From the IMG/VR virus record IMGVR_UViG_3300024258_001044, positions 1 through 64,000 of that record: 64,000 nucleotides of DNA, one strand, 5' to 3'. The translations under genes and the position numbers were made by a program. Below are positions 6,675 to 14,512 of the stretch, in pieces. The stretch is from a virus. The notes under the pieces were generated by a model. The model did no database searches, was not told where the DNA came from, and saw only the letters and a program-made list of their open reading frames with translations. Position 1 is the first letter of the stretch, and every line of letters starts with the position of its first letter.

Positions 6675-8189
6675 CTAGTAGGAACGAAACGCTTCCCAGA
6701 GTGAATCATTCCAATCATTATGGGGGAGCTTAAGCTCTGTAACGTATCCAGGCTTTGGATATCCAGCGTATCTTGGCTTCTCACCAAGACTAACAAACTC
6801 ATCCTCATTCGCAAAGGAACTCGGACCAGCCTTGACACCTACGGCATCAATATACATGCTGAACTTACCCTCCTCAAGAGTGTAAAGCTTAGGATCAAAA
6901 TCCGATAGGTCTGTGCTTGCTGCAAGGATAGTATCAATACCAATCCTCGGAAGCTTCGAACCCTCTTCTTGAATCTCTGTCACGACACTCAGCCAGTCGG
7001 TGTCAAGCTTGTTCTCGGCATACTCTGCACCTCTTCCGGTTGTCTTATAACCAAGAAGAGTCACAGTCATACCATAACTCCCGGCCTCACGAAGGATGCC
7101 GTCAAGAGCCCACGTACTTAGGACTTCTGGAATAATCTGGATGGTCGCCTTGCTACGAGAGATACCATTGGTATCAAGCAGGCTCACAAGATTTACTACG
7201 TCCTTCTTAGAGTCCGCAGAGTAAGCGAATGCTCCACACTCCCGAATGATATCTACCCACTGAGTAGGATCTCTGAGCCACGAAAGATTCTTCGTGGTAA
7301 AATTCGGAACAATGTTATTGAGTCTTGCATACTTCAGAATCGAAACGAAGTACGGATGCATCGTTGGCTCTCCGCCACCAATGGCAATCTCAAAAACATT
7401 CTTACTCGAAAGCTCTCTGATGAAAGCATTGACGGTCTCTGCCTTCGCATGAAGGCCAGAACTCGTACTGCCCATGTAACAGAACGCACACGCATACGGA
7501 CACATATCCGTAATCTTAATGTCTACAAGCTCAGGGTATGAAGACTTCTCAATAGGCTCATCGCCAGAGATACGGAACCTTAGCTTGGCCCCATTACTTC
7601 TATTGAATGAGGTCCAGTAGTTGTATTCTGCATCGAACCTAACAACGTTTGAAGAAAGGCCATCAAGGGGCAGATTCGCTTTCTCGATAAGATCCCAAGC
7701 CTCTCCCGAATAAGAAAGGGGATGGGTACGATCATCATTGTCATTACCACCAAGGATAATAACATTGGAGTTGACCATTGCATCCATGAACGCCTTAGCG
7801 AATGGAATGTCAATCATCTTTCCGTCCCAACGCATCGGCAAACCAGTCAAAGACTGGTGGTCAATGCTACCTTCCATGTTCGTATAGCGGTCATAGTTCT
7901 CAAGGTCTATACCTGCATCAAACCATGCATTCATCAGGTAAGATGACATATCACCTTTGTCCTGCCAGTTAAATAGACCGGATTTACTCAGCACCCTACG
8001 GATTGTGCTCTGAATAGTAAGCATTGCATACTTACGCTTAGACTCCTCGTCAGCGGCAGTGAAGTATTGCCACCCAAAACTCTCCCACTCGTCTGTGGCA
8101 GGCATAGGTGTGCCTTCAGGTAGTACGATCACACTGTGCGTGCTGCTGCTATTGGTAGCGAAACCAAACCGTGCATTCATAATCTTCAT
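6675..8189 (-). CDS. Radical SAM protein with TNSSS-type N-terminus
   Basis: 504 residues. The radical SAM cluster motif is CPYACAFC (Cys-x3-Cys-x2-Cys) near 230, followed by GGGEPTMHPYF, the typical SAM-binding GGE segment. The first 25 residues contain FGFATNSSSTHSVI, similar to a GFVTNSSSSSF leader motif that recurs at the start of otherwise unrelated proteins. The 220-residue N-terminal region is not recognised and may bind the substrate. The substrate is unknown: the neighbours are tRNA-like genes, but there is no MiaB/TRAM or precursor-peptide signature. Confidence 0.85.
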   Translation of the reverse strand: MKIMNARFGFATNSSSTHSVIVLPEGTPMPATDEWESFGWQYFTAADEESKRKYAMLTIQSTIRRVLSKSGLFNWQDKGDMSSYLMNAWFDAGIDLENYDRYTNMEGSIDHQSLTGLPMRWDGKMIDIPFAKAFMDAMVNSNVIILGGNDNDDRTHPLSYSGEAWDLIEKANLPLDGLSSNVVRFDAEYNYWTSFNRSNGAKLRFRISGDEPIEKSSYPELVDIKITDMCPYACAFCYMGSTSSGLHAKAETVNAFIRELSSKNVFEIAIGGGEPTMHPYFVSILKYARLNNIVPNFTTKNLSWLRDPTQWVDIIRECGAFAYSADSKKDVVNLVSLLDTNGISRSKATIQIIPEVLSTWALDGILREAGSYGMTVTLLGYKTTGRGAEYAENKLDTDWLSVVTEIQEEGSKLPRIGIDTILAASTDLSDFDPKLYTLEEGKFSMYIDAVGVKAGPSSFANEDEFVSLGEKPRYAGYPKPGYVTELKLPHNDWNDSLWEAFRSY

Positions 8190-8208
8190 CTGATTTCCTT
8201 ACCCTTAT

Positions 8209-8382
8209 CTACTTTAGAGCAGATTCGTCAACGCAAGCGTAGGTATTCCACATGGTCTTTACAAGCACATCGTCACAGGTGACGCAGGCTTTGACCTGCG
8301 TGACAAGGATAAATGCAAGTACACCTACTATCATGAACCAAATGATAGCCTCAAGAGTCCTTTGAGTCTTACCGCTAAACAT
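8209..8382 (-). CDS. 57-residue single-pass membrane protein
   Basis: Starts MFSGKTQRTLEAIIWFMIVG; residues 11-28 form one membrane segment (IIWFMIVGVLAFILV), followed by three cysteines. The GGAATAAG upstream is a modest ribosome-binding site, and the ATG lies one base after the previous gene's stop. Function unknown. Confidence 0.65.
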   Translation of the reverse strand: MFSGKTQRTLEAIIWFMIVGVLAFILVTQVKACVTCDDVLVKTMWNTYACVDESALK

Positions 8383-8383
8383 C

Positions 8384-8623
8384 TTATTCCTTTACCATGT
8401 GTTCTTCTGGATTAATAATGTAGTCGATATGACCTTCAGGGGTCAATCTTCCTACAATTCTGTTGCCTCCATCCGTCAGGTGATCGACATAGCTTTCTCC
8501 ACTCTCATGTGCTTGAACACACTTAAGCAAAAAAGAATGTGGCAACCTTCTTTTGATAGAAACATTAGAGAAGTTGGTCCAATCAAAGTCTATCTCACCA
8601 ACTGGTGCTTCTGTAACTCTCAT
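8384..8623 (-). CDS. Unknown 79-residue soluble protein
   Basis: The ATG at 8623 follows GGAGTAAGTTCA. The protein has an acidic C-terminus and no recognised domain. It is the first protein gene after the interrupted tRNA and lies directly upstream of the small membrane protein. Confidence 0.7.
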   Translation of the reverse strand: MRVTEAPVGEIDFDWTNFSNVSIKRRLPHSFLLKCVQAHESGESYVDHLTDGGNRIVGRLTPEGHIDYIINPEEHMVKE

Positions 8624-8683
8624 TGAACTTACTCCGTTTTAAATGGTAGGACCAGTGGGACTTGAACCCACAACCCGCAGTTT

Positions 8684-9458
8684 CCCGTTTGTGTTAGTTT
8701 CCTAACTCCGCAGACTATATCATCACCCTCGTCATTACACGTTAGGGTGGAGGGCGCTAATGTTGTATTACGTCAGAAGTTCGTCTGACACCAACTAGTC
8801 GTTGCACCTTCCAGTCACGCCTGACTGGCTTGGCTCAGAATTGTCATAGAAGCTCAAAAGACCTTGCCCATTTTCTTACAGCGTTATCGCTAACACCATA
8901 CTTTCTTCCAATGGCGAGCCAACTCATACTCTCAATGTCTTTTGCTAACTCTTCACTCGAAGGTCTTTCAACCTTACGAGTTCCGATGCCTCGACATTTG
9001 TTTGAGCAATAAAGTTTCTCTTTAGCCTGCAATGTTTTTTTGCAGACTTTGCAAAACCTATTGATTGTTCTTACTTCCTTAGATTTCTCTGAATTCACCC
9101 TCTTAACGTATTCAGTCTCCTTAAATACGCCACCATTTTCAAGCCAACCATGAAGCTTAGCGTGCATAGCATTAGAAAGTACAAGCAGATTTTCTATTCG
9201 ATTGTTAGAACGATCACCATCTAAATGATGAACGACCTCTTCCTCTCTCAAATTTCTGCCTATCATTTCTTCTGCAACTACAATATGTTCATAAACATAA
9301 CCACTCCAATTATTACTGGACATGGCCCTGTGGTATTCAGGATTATAGATTACACGATAACCATTCAGAATTCTGACTGGCTTTACCTTGACCACAATCA
9401 TTATACAAATCTCCGTAAGGAAATTGTACTCAGATTTGAACCGAAAATCAAGGTTCAG
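8684..9458 (-). mobile_element. Group I intron (775 bases) with HNH endonuclease gene
   Basis: It begins directly after T36 of the anticodon and ends with G (8684), as group I introns do. The 3' part contains GATGATATAGTCTG, matching the conserved S/P7 element, and CTCAT plus GAACC at the 5' exon junction can pair with GGTTC and TGAG just downstream (P1-like). An HNH endonuclease frame occupies 8844-9401. It should self-splice from the tRNA precursor and home into intronless tRNA genes. Confidence 0.85.
8844..9401 (-). CDS. Intron-encoded HNH homing endonuclease
   Basis: 185 residues. The N-terminal half has the HNH pattern: YEHIVVAEEMIGR, then VVHHLDGDRSNNRIENL with the His-His and Asn residues. 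A zinc-knuckle-like segment follows (CKVCKKTLQ ... CSNKCRG). The C-terminus looks like a helix-turn-helix (MSWLAIGRKYGVSDNAVRKW), probably for target binding. It lies wholly inside the group I intron and presumably cuts the intronless tRNA(CAU) gene. Confidence 0.85.
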   Translation of the reverse strand: MIVVKVKPVRILNGYRVIYNPEYHRAMSSNNWSGYVYEHIVVAEEMIGRNLREEEVVHHLDGDRSNNRIENLLVLSNAMHAKLHGWLENGGVFKETEYVKRVNSEKSKEVRTINRFCKVCKKTLQAKEKLYCSNKCRGIGTRKVERPSSEELAKDIESMSWLAIGRKYGVSDNAVRKWARSFELL

Positions 9459-9520
9459 ATGAGACTGCTGCTCTAACCAATTGAGCTATGGTCCATCAAT
9501 TCTTTTTAAACTATTTTTAT

Positions 9521-10162
9521 CTACCGCTCGCTACGTTTATCATACGCAGCCCTAACCTTTCTCGCAATAACCTTATGCATTCCAGGGTTAACCTTCAGCA
9601 TAGCTGGCACAACTTCGTGCCTCACAAGGTTGCGAGTGTACTTCGTATCTTCGTTAGAAGGATCCTCAAGGTAAGGAACCCCCTTTCTTTCACACCACGA
9701 TTCAAAGACACTCTTCCTCGTCAAAAGAAAGGGTCTAATTACCTTGGTCTCGTTGTTGCTATGAGCAATCAGCCTCGGATTACCCGTCGCTGCTGTCATA
9801 ATCCATGTCTCCACCTGATCATCCAAGTGATGACAGGTGATGATTGCATCAAGCTTCATTGTCTGTGCAATGTGACGGTAAAACTCATACCGTAGCTTGT
9901 GCCAATAAGCTTCGACAGATACACCATTGGGTGGTGGATCGAATGTCTTAGGAAAAACCCTCATAAGATTCTTGTCTTCACAATACGCCTTGAGCATTTC
10001 TCTTGCTCTTCCGCCGTACTCCGTGCCATGATCGAAATTGATCAGAATGACTTGCCGCCCGCCTTTGATAAGGAAATCAGCAACCGCCATTGAGTCAACG
10101 CCACCAGAACATGCAAGACCCACTCTTCGAGGAATGTCTCCAAGAATTTCAATTCTTTTCAC
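9521..10162 (-). CDS. tilS: tRNA-Ile lysidine synthase-like N-type ATP pyrophosphatase
   Basis: 213 residues with the PP-loop SGGVDS at 19-24, then CHHLDDQVET near 110 and the TilS signature YLEDPSNEDTKYTRN near 170. TilS turns C34 of tRNA-Ile2(CAU) into lysidine using ATP and lysine. The protein is about half the length of full bacterial TilS and lacks the C-terminal tRNA-binding domains, like other short TilS forms. The GTG start overlaps the deaminase stop (GTGA). A tRNA(CAU) gene lies immediately downstream. Confidence 0.88.
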   Translation of the reverse strand: MKRIEILGDIPRRVGLACSGGVDSMAVADFLIKGGRQVILINFDHGTEYGGRAREMLKAYCEDKNLMRVFPKTFDPPPNGVSVEAYWHKLRYEFYRHIAQTMKLDAIITCHHLDDQVETWIMTAATGNPRLIAHSNNETKVIRPFLLTRKSVFESWCERKGVPYLEDPSNEDTKYTRNLVRHEVVPAMLKVNPGMHKVIARKVRAAYDKRSER

Positions 10163-10554
10163 ATGAACCTCTCAGAGAAATAGTCACCATTCCATCCAGA
10201 ATAGATGACACGAGTGATTCCAGCCTTCGCAATGAAGCGCTGGCAGTGTTCGCAAGGACGACTCATTGAAACTTCACCGCCCTTCGTCCATCTAACGACA
10301 ACCAATGTGTCGCCAGGACGGGCAGCAATCAATGCATCCATTTCAGCATGAAGAAATGACAACACCTCTCCATCCTCAACCCTAATGAATCGAGCATGAG
10401 AGACATTGCGATTGACACCAATCCTGATAAGAGACTTGCTCCGCTTAAGGAATGCCGCCAGATGAAAATCTTCTCCATTCGAAAGAGCCATCTCTTTCCC
10501 AGTTTGGAAAGCGCCGGTTCCAACGAACGAATGAATGTTGTTTATTCTTTTCAT
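10159..10554 (-). CDS. Zinc-dependent nucleoside/tRNA deaminase-like protein
   Basis: 131 residues of the cytidine deaminase fold: HAEMDAL near 88 gives the zinc His and catalytic Glu, and PCEHC near 115 gives the two zinc cysteines. The family includes dCMP deaminase, cytidine deaminase and TadA, which makes inosine 34 in tRNA. Overlap with tilS and nearby tRNA-like genes with A34 make a tRNA role attractive, but a nucleotide-pool role is equally possible from sequence alone. First gene after the promoter at 10641. Confidence 0.8.
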   Translation of the reverse strand: MKRINNIHSFVGTGAFQTGKEMALSNGEDFHLAAFLKRSKSLIRIGVNRNVSHARFIRVEDGEVLSFLHAEMDALIAARPGDTLVVVRWTKGGEVSMSRPCEHCQRFIAKAGITRVIYSGWNGDYFSERFM

Positions 10555-10640
10555 TCTCTGCCGTTATTTTGTCGAAGTATCTACACTATTGGCAGAAGTT
10601 TTTTCCGCGACAGTATGGCCGATCACTTCCCATGCTTGAG

Positions 10641-10671
10641 CATAACACCTCAGGAGAAATGTAGAAAAGTT
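10641..10671 (-). promoter_or_regulatory. Phage promoter copy 3, ahead of deaminase-tilS-tRNA
   Basis: On the minus strand it reads ACTTTTCTACATT, spacer, GAGGTGTTATG. It lies 87 bases upstream of the deaminase start. It differs from the consensus at the last base (G-to-C on the plus strand). Confidence 0.6.
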
Positions 10672-10714
10672 TTATCTATTACGGCTCTGGAGCACGCCAT
10701 CTTTTTCTCCCCGT

Positions 10715-10732
10715 GAGGGGTGAAAACCCCTC
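10715..10732 (-). terminator. Hairpin with GGGGTGAAAA element
   Basis: GAGGGG and CCCCTC pair around TTTTCA; on the minus strand an ACGGGGAGAAAAAG element follows. It lies between the M50 protease gene and promoter copy 3 and probably terminates the upstream unit. It is the only copy of the GGGG(A/T)GAAAA element outside the right end. Confidence 0.5.
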
Positions 10733-10750
10733 GCGACGATTCTAAATTGA

Positions 10751-11371
10751 TTAGAAGATGTCTCTCTCCCTCAGAATGTAGTACGCAACAAAGCCTCCGA
10801 TGATTGGCATACCCGGATCGAGTCTGACAAAGCCATAACCGATGAACAGAATGGCGAACAGCAGCCCGACAACGTGCGCCACATTAGTGGCAGTATCTTC
10901 CTTACATCCCATGAGACACAATCCATTCTTAAGAATCCTGCCACCATCCAGTGGGTACGCAGGAATCATATTGAATGCCCCAATGAGGACATTGATACCA
11001 AAGATTACACTGAGCACAAAAGTTAGAACATCCGGCAATGAGAAAAGAATGTACGGAACCAATGCTAGAATCGCAGTAACAAAGTTAAACAGTGGACCTG
11101 CAATTGCAATCCAAAAGTGTTCCTTGTAAGAGCCTTTCCTCTCTTCCATCATGGCTGCGCCACCAAGAAAAAACAACATAACTCTTTGAGTGTGATATCC
11201 GAACCTTCTTCCCATCAGAATGTGGGAAAACTCATGACCCAAAATGCTCAGTGCGATCACAATTGGAATAGTAATACTATTAGTGAGGACCCCACAGAAC
11301 ACCATCATGGCAAGGAATCCCCAACGAACCTGAACAGGAACATCAAAGAGTCTAAATGTAAAAGCCTTCAT
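10751..11371 (-). CDS. Site-2 (M50) intramembrane metalloprotease
   Basis: 206 residues, almost all in membrane segments. HEFSH (near 46) is the zinc-binding HExxH, and AYPLDGGRIL (near 140) supplies the third ligand Asp of the family's NxxPxxxLDGG motif. It is a minimal SpoIVFB-like type without a PDZ domain. Such proteases cut membrane-bound regulators within the bilayer. A rhomboid protease is also encoded, at 47701-48408. Confidence 0.9.
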   Translation of the reverse strand: MKAFTFRLFDVPVQVRWGFLAMMVFCGVLTNSITIPIVIALSILGHEFSHILMGRRFGYHTQRVMLFFLGGAAMMEERKGSYKEHFWIAIAGPLFNFVTAILALVPYILFSLPDVLTFVLSVIFGINVLIGAFNMIPAYPLDGGRILKNGLCLMGCKEDTATNVAHVVGLLFAILFIGYGFVRLDPGMPIIGGFVAYYILRERDIF

Positions 11372-11383
11372 ATAATCTGATCC

Positions 11384-11776
11384 TCATTCTACTATGTGAT
11401 ACGAACCATTAACGCTCAAAGTAAACATCTGAACATCAAGAAAATTTAAGATCATCTTGCGAGAAAACTCCGTTACCATATAGTACAGAGAGATCAGTTC
11501 AGGATACTCATCCTGAGTTAGACTATCATCATTGTGAAAATGACGCAGATGTATCCTGTTTTCCTGAAGCTGAATTTTTATGTGGACAAAGCTGTAGTCA
11601 GTTAAGACACCCCTTGCCAGAACAACACTCCCTACAGGCGAAGCATAACATTCTGTTTCGTAATAGATTTTCAACTTAACATGGTAGAAGTTACCATCTT
11701 TATCGTAGAACCATTTCAAAACTTTGTCTGCCGTAGACTCGAACAGGAACATGACAAGGCGATCTTCTGATAACAC
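11384..11776 (-). CDS. Unknown 130-residue protein
   Basis: Soluble, rich in aromatic and beta-type residues (GNFYHVKLKIYYE, SYHIVE at the end). It sits 1 base after the metallophosphatase stop region and 12 bases before the M50 gene in the same operon. No recognised family. Confidence 0.7.
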   Translation of the reverse strand: MLSEDRLVMFLFESTADKVLKWFYDKDGNFYHVKLKIYYETECYASPVGSVVLARGVLTDYSFVHIKIQLQENRIHLRHFHNDDSLTQDEYPELISLYYMVTEFSRKMILNFLDVQMFTLSVNGSYHIVE

Positions 11777-11777
11777 C

Positions 11778-12545
11778 TCAGTCCTCCTTCACCTGTATCA
11801 CCTTCTGCTCTGGAAGAACTACTCCGGACAGAGTCCACTTGTCTGCTTTGCCCCACCCGATCGTATCAAGTGCAATGAAGTGGTCCTTTACTACAGGACG
11901 CTTAGTGTACGAGTGACCGAATATCTGCACTCCATTGTCAAAGTGATACAGGTTATCCTCTGCGCCCCAGAAGTCTGGTCGGCCCCAGAGGATACTGCCA
12001 TGGTCATTCTTGGTAAGACGTTTCATCATGGCGATGTCGCCATCTTTTTTCTTATGCTTCTTCGCAATACTGGTTTGCAGGCCAGCGTGCAGGATCCAAT
12101 AGGTCTTGTCATCCAGCCAATCAATCATACCGACATCATACATGTTCAGTATGTAACCGATGTGATCTTCTGGTAACGCCTTAATGAACTCTGCCCCAAT
12201 GGTCGCCCAACCATCTGTCCAACCAAGATCCGCTATGAGCTTACGCCAATCAACTCCATACGATTCGAGAGTAGAATAAGCATCCAGCATCTTAATCATG
12301 TTAGGATTAAACCTTTGGTGAACTATCAGTTCAATCATCCAAAGGTCATGGTTTCCAATTACTGCTTTGATTTCCTCTTTAGAACAGATGTCGATAACTT
12401 CTTTCTCTGTACCGCCTCTGTCTACGAGGTCACCACAACTCCAAAGCTCAACATCATATCCGTATTCTTTTCTGACTTTCTTTAGGAACTTGGTAAGCAG
12501 GTGTGCTTTGCCATGTATATCTCCAAAGACAATTACGTTATTCAT
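11778..12545 (-). CDS. Calcineurin-like metallophosphoesterase (PPP-type)
   Basis: 255 residues with the dimetal motifs GDIHGKAHL at 8-16, CGDLVDRGG near 37-45, GNHDLW near 64, a HAGL segment near 160 and GHSYTKRP near 215. This set matches bacteriophage-type Ser/Thr phosphatases and ApaH-like diadenosine hydrolases. Substrate unknown; a protein phosphatase role would fit the kinases in the window. Confidence 0.9.
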   Translation of the reverse strand: MNNVIVFGDIHGKAHLLTKFLKKVRKEYGYDVELWSCGDLVDRGGTEKEVIDICSKEEIKAVIGNHDLWMIELIVHQRFNPNMIKMLDAYSTLESYGVDWRKLIADLGWTDGWATIGAEFIKALPEDHIGYILNMYDVGMIDWLDDKTYWILHAGLQTSIAKKHKKKDGDIAMMKRLTKNDHGSILWGRPDFWGAEDNLYHFDNGVQIFGHSYTKRPVVKDHFIALDTIGWGKADKWTLSGVVLPEQKVIQVKED

Positions 12546-12593
12546 TATGCACCTTTTTTCTCAGTGCAGAATAAATTACTTAGTCAGACACCT

Positions 12594-12674
12594 TTAAATG
12601 TTTAGATGAAGGAAGAGTAGAATCATCGCAGAAACAACGACCAGCCAATGAATTTCGAATTTACCGAACTTCAC
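12594..12674 (-). CDS. Putative 26-residue membrane peptide
   Basis: The GTG at 12674 follows GAGGAAGGCACAA and overlaps the end of the zinc-ribbon gene. The product is short and mostly hydrophobic (WLVVVSAMILLLFLHL). The frame fills the gap before the metallophosphatase. It is too short for certainty. Confidence 0.35.
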   Translation of the reverse strand: MKFGKFEIHWLVVVSAMILLFLHLNI

Positions 12675-13185
12675 TTGTGCCTTCCTCCCATACAGTCAGT
12701 ACGGAACGAATCTGCTTATACTCATCAGAGAAGATGTTGAACGTATGACGAGCGTAGTACAGGATAGCTCTACCTGTCAGATAGTCCTTCTTCTCAGAGA
12801 GTCCCCAATCTCTTACAGCCTCAGCCCACAGAATGATTCCCTCTTCAGTCAGGTCATCCTTTGTTGGAACAATAGGACAGAGACCGGAAGGGATCAGCAC
12901 GATTGCATCGTAAGGCCGGGAGGTCTTAACAATCGTTCTCGGGCAGTAATGCGAATCTGTCTCGCTCTCAGCATCCTTAGCAGGATTGAGAGCTGCCTTC
13001 TGCGGAGCCTTCTTGACGAACTCTGTTCCGCAGATCGGACAGAGCTTCGTCCTGACACCAACAAAAACACCGCAGTCAGTGTTCTGACACTGCTTCTTGC
13101 CCTTACCACCAGACGTATAAATCTTGGGTTTAATCTTAGGCTTAACAGCCTTGTCTTCACCGAGATCGAATAGAACATCATCCAT
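12661..13185 (-). CDS. Zinc-ribbon protein of unknown function
   Basis: 174 residues. After a basic Lys-Pro segment comes a zinc ribbon (CQNTDC ... CPICGTEF, residues 34-55). The C-terminal half is helical with several Trp and Tyr. No catalytic motif seen. It may be a nucleic-acid-binding protein. Confidence 0.75.
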   Translation of the reverse strand: MDDVLFDLGEDKAVKPKIKPKIYTSGGKGKKQCQNTDCGVFVGVRTKLCPICGTEFVKKAPQKAALNPAKDAESETDSHYCPRTIVKTSRPYDAIVLIPSGLCPIVPTKDDLTEEGIILWAEAVRDWGLSEKKDYLTGRAILYYARHTFNIFSDEYKQIRSVLTVWEEGTSEVR

Positions 13186-13190
13186 ATCTA

Positions 13191-13421
13191 CTACCTATTA
13201 TACCAAACTATGTGAGTAAAGTCTTCGAAGTTAAAGAATGGAACGTCTGAAGGGTAGACAACTACCTGATGAACCTTTCCATCCTTCATAGGAGAAGCAT
13301 AACCATCGTAATCAATGAAGCCTCCTGACTTAACGGTTTCCCGAAAATCATCAAGAGTCATCACATGATCGTCTGGCTCCAAATCCTTATAGATTCTGAT
13401 TCTTTCTTCTCTACTTCCCAC
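13191..13421 (-). CDS. Unknown 76-residue protein
   Basis: I chose the GTG at 13421, which has GGAG six bases upstream and overlaps the previous gene by 11 bases; the frame is open for 30 more codons upstream but those overlap the neighbour. The product is soluble and ends in HIVWYNR. No family recognised. Confidence 0.6.
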   Translation of the reverse strand: MGSREERIRIYKDLEPDDHVMTLDDFRETVKSGGFIDYDGYASPMKDGKVHQVVVYPSDVPFFNFEDFTHIVWYNR

Positions 13422-13920
13422 CGCATTCTCCGTTGGGGTTCTCAATCTCAAACAGGTCGCCTTCACAGTGGATGCAGACCATATCCTTGAACTCATGAAC
13501 CACAGGGACAAAGTCCTGAATGGTAACAGAAGTAATCACTCGGCGAAGAACTACCGCATGGTTGTTATAGTCCCGAATGTCAGTGATAAAACTACCCGGA
13601 CCATTCCCAACGGACTTCATGGTGTAATAGATGCCGTCAAATTTTACGTCTCGTGAAGTATCAAGCCGAGAAAAGCTGGGACGGATTCGCTTGATGATAA
13701 TCTGAAGGTCAACCTCTCCAAGAATGCGAGAGGCTTCTGCATACGGATCGACGAATTCACCATTGACATAATAGATGTGAGAACTATTACCCCGAGCACA
13801 AATCCTGGTCACAAAGCGACCAACACCATTCTTCGTCTGTGCCTCCTTGAAAGCAGCATTCGGAGTCTCGGCATCAATGTTGAGAGTTTCATCGTCAGAA
13901 AAAATTACTTTAAATCGCAT
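13411..13920 (-). CDS. Unknown 169-residue protein with C-terminal Cys motif
   Basis: A beta-rich sequence ending in MVCIHCEGDLFEIENP, where CIHC resembles half a zinc ribbon. It follows the gene starting at 14436 by about 25 bases. Function unknown. Confidence 0.7.
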   Translation of the reverse strand: MRFKVIFSDDETLNIDAETPNAAFKEAQTKNGVGRFVTRICARGNSSHIYYVNGEFVDPYAEASRILGEVDLQIIIKRIRPSFSRLDTSRDVKFDGIYYTMKSVGNGPGSFITDIRDYNNHAVVLRRVITSVTIQDFVPVVHEFKDMVCIHCEGDLFEIENPNGECGGK

Positions 13921-13944
13921 AGGTCATACCACTTGGTTAATTAT

Positions 13945-14436
13945 TCAGATTCCACACAGGAAATCAGTAAGCTCACTAAATACAATGGCGTCATTTTGTG
14001 CAGCGTAACGCTCAATGTTCTTGCTGATCCAGACAGTCAGATACAACTGCCCAGCAATTTCATCGCCACAATCAGGAAGTCCCGCAGTAACCGAAATAGT
14101 TTCTCCGGTCACAGGACGGAAGAGGTAAAGGTCCAGAGAGCCTCGAAGATTCACCATGCCAAAGACATAGTTCTTATCTCTTCCACCGGATTCCATCGTG
14201 GAAGCCACAGAGTCAGCAAGACTCGCAAGCTTCTCGTTGGTCATTGCCCCGATCACTTCATCGAGAATGCCATTGGAGACAAGGCTCTTTGCCATCACCA
14301 TGACACCTTCGCCCTCTTCCCCCATATCACGAAGGGTCACTCCCATCTTGGAAAAGGTCTCGTGAAAGCTTCGCCAATCCTTTTCAAGATGACTGTAAAG
14401 GGTGGCCGCGTCCTTGATAGGATTCATAACAGACAT
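13945..14436 (-). CDS. Unknown 163-residue soluble protein
   Basis: The ATG at 14436 has GGAG eight bases upstream, and promoter copy 4 lies just ahead; an in-frame ATG further upstream would start inside the promoter. The sequence has an N-terminal helical part and a C-terminal segment with an acidic mid-region. No recognised domain. Confidence 0.7.
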   Translation of the reverse strand: MSVMNPIKDAATLYSHLEKDWRSFHETFSKMGVTLRDMGEEGEGVMVMAKSLVSNGILDEVIGAMTNEKLASLADSVASTMESGGRDKNYVFGMVNLRGSLDLYLFRPVTGETISVTAGLPDCGDEIAGQLYLTVWISKNIERYAAQNDAIVFSELTDFLCGI

Positions 14437-14476
14437 GCGATTTTCTCCGTAGAGTTTAGCGTTACACCTCGGATGC

Positions 14477-14508
14477 CTATAACGTCCCATGAGTTTCGTA
14501 GAAAACTT
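14477..14508 (-). promoter_or_regulatory. Phage promoter copy 4
   Basis: On the minus strand it reads GTTTTCTACGAAACTC, ATGGGACGTTATAG. It sits about 40 bases ahead of the gene starting at 14436. Confidence 0.68.
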
Positions 14509-14512
14509 CTAC

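Larger units (their letters stand above)
8644..9495 (-). tRNA. tRNA(CAU), Met or Ile2, interrupted by a group I intron
   Basis: The 5' exon (9495-9459) holds TGGACCA, the D arm GCTC/GAGC and GCAGTCTCAT. The 3' exon (8683-8644) holds AAACTGC, the T arm GTGGG/CCCAC with loop TTCAAGT, TGGTCCT and an encoded ACCA. Joined, they give an anticodon stem GCAGT/ACTGC with loop CTCATAA, anticodon CAT, and an acceptor with one T.T mismatch at the first pair. The tRNA-lysidine synthetase gene lies directly upstream, which makes tRNA-Ile2 (lysidine-modified CAU) a serious alternative to tRNA-Met. Confidence 0.85.
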
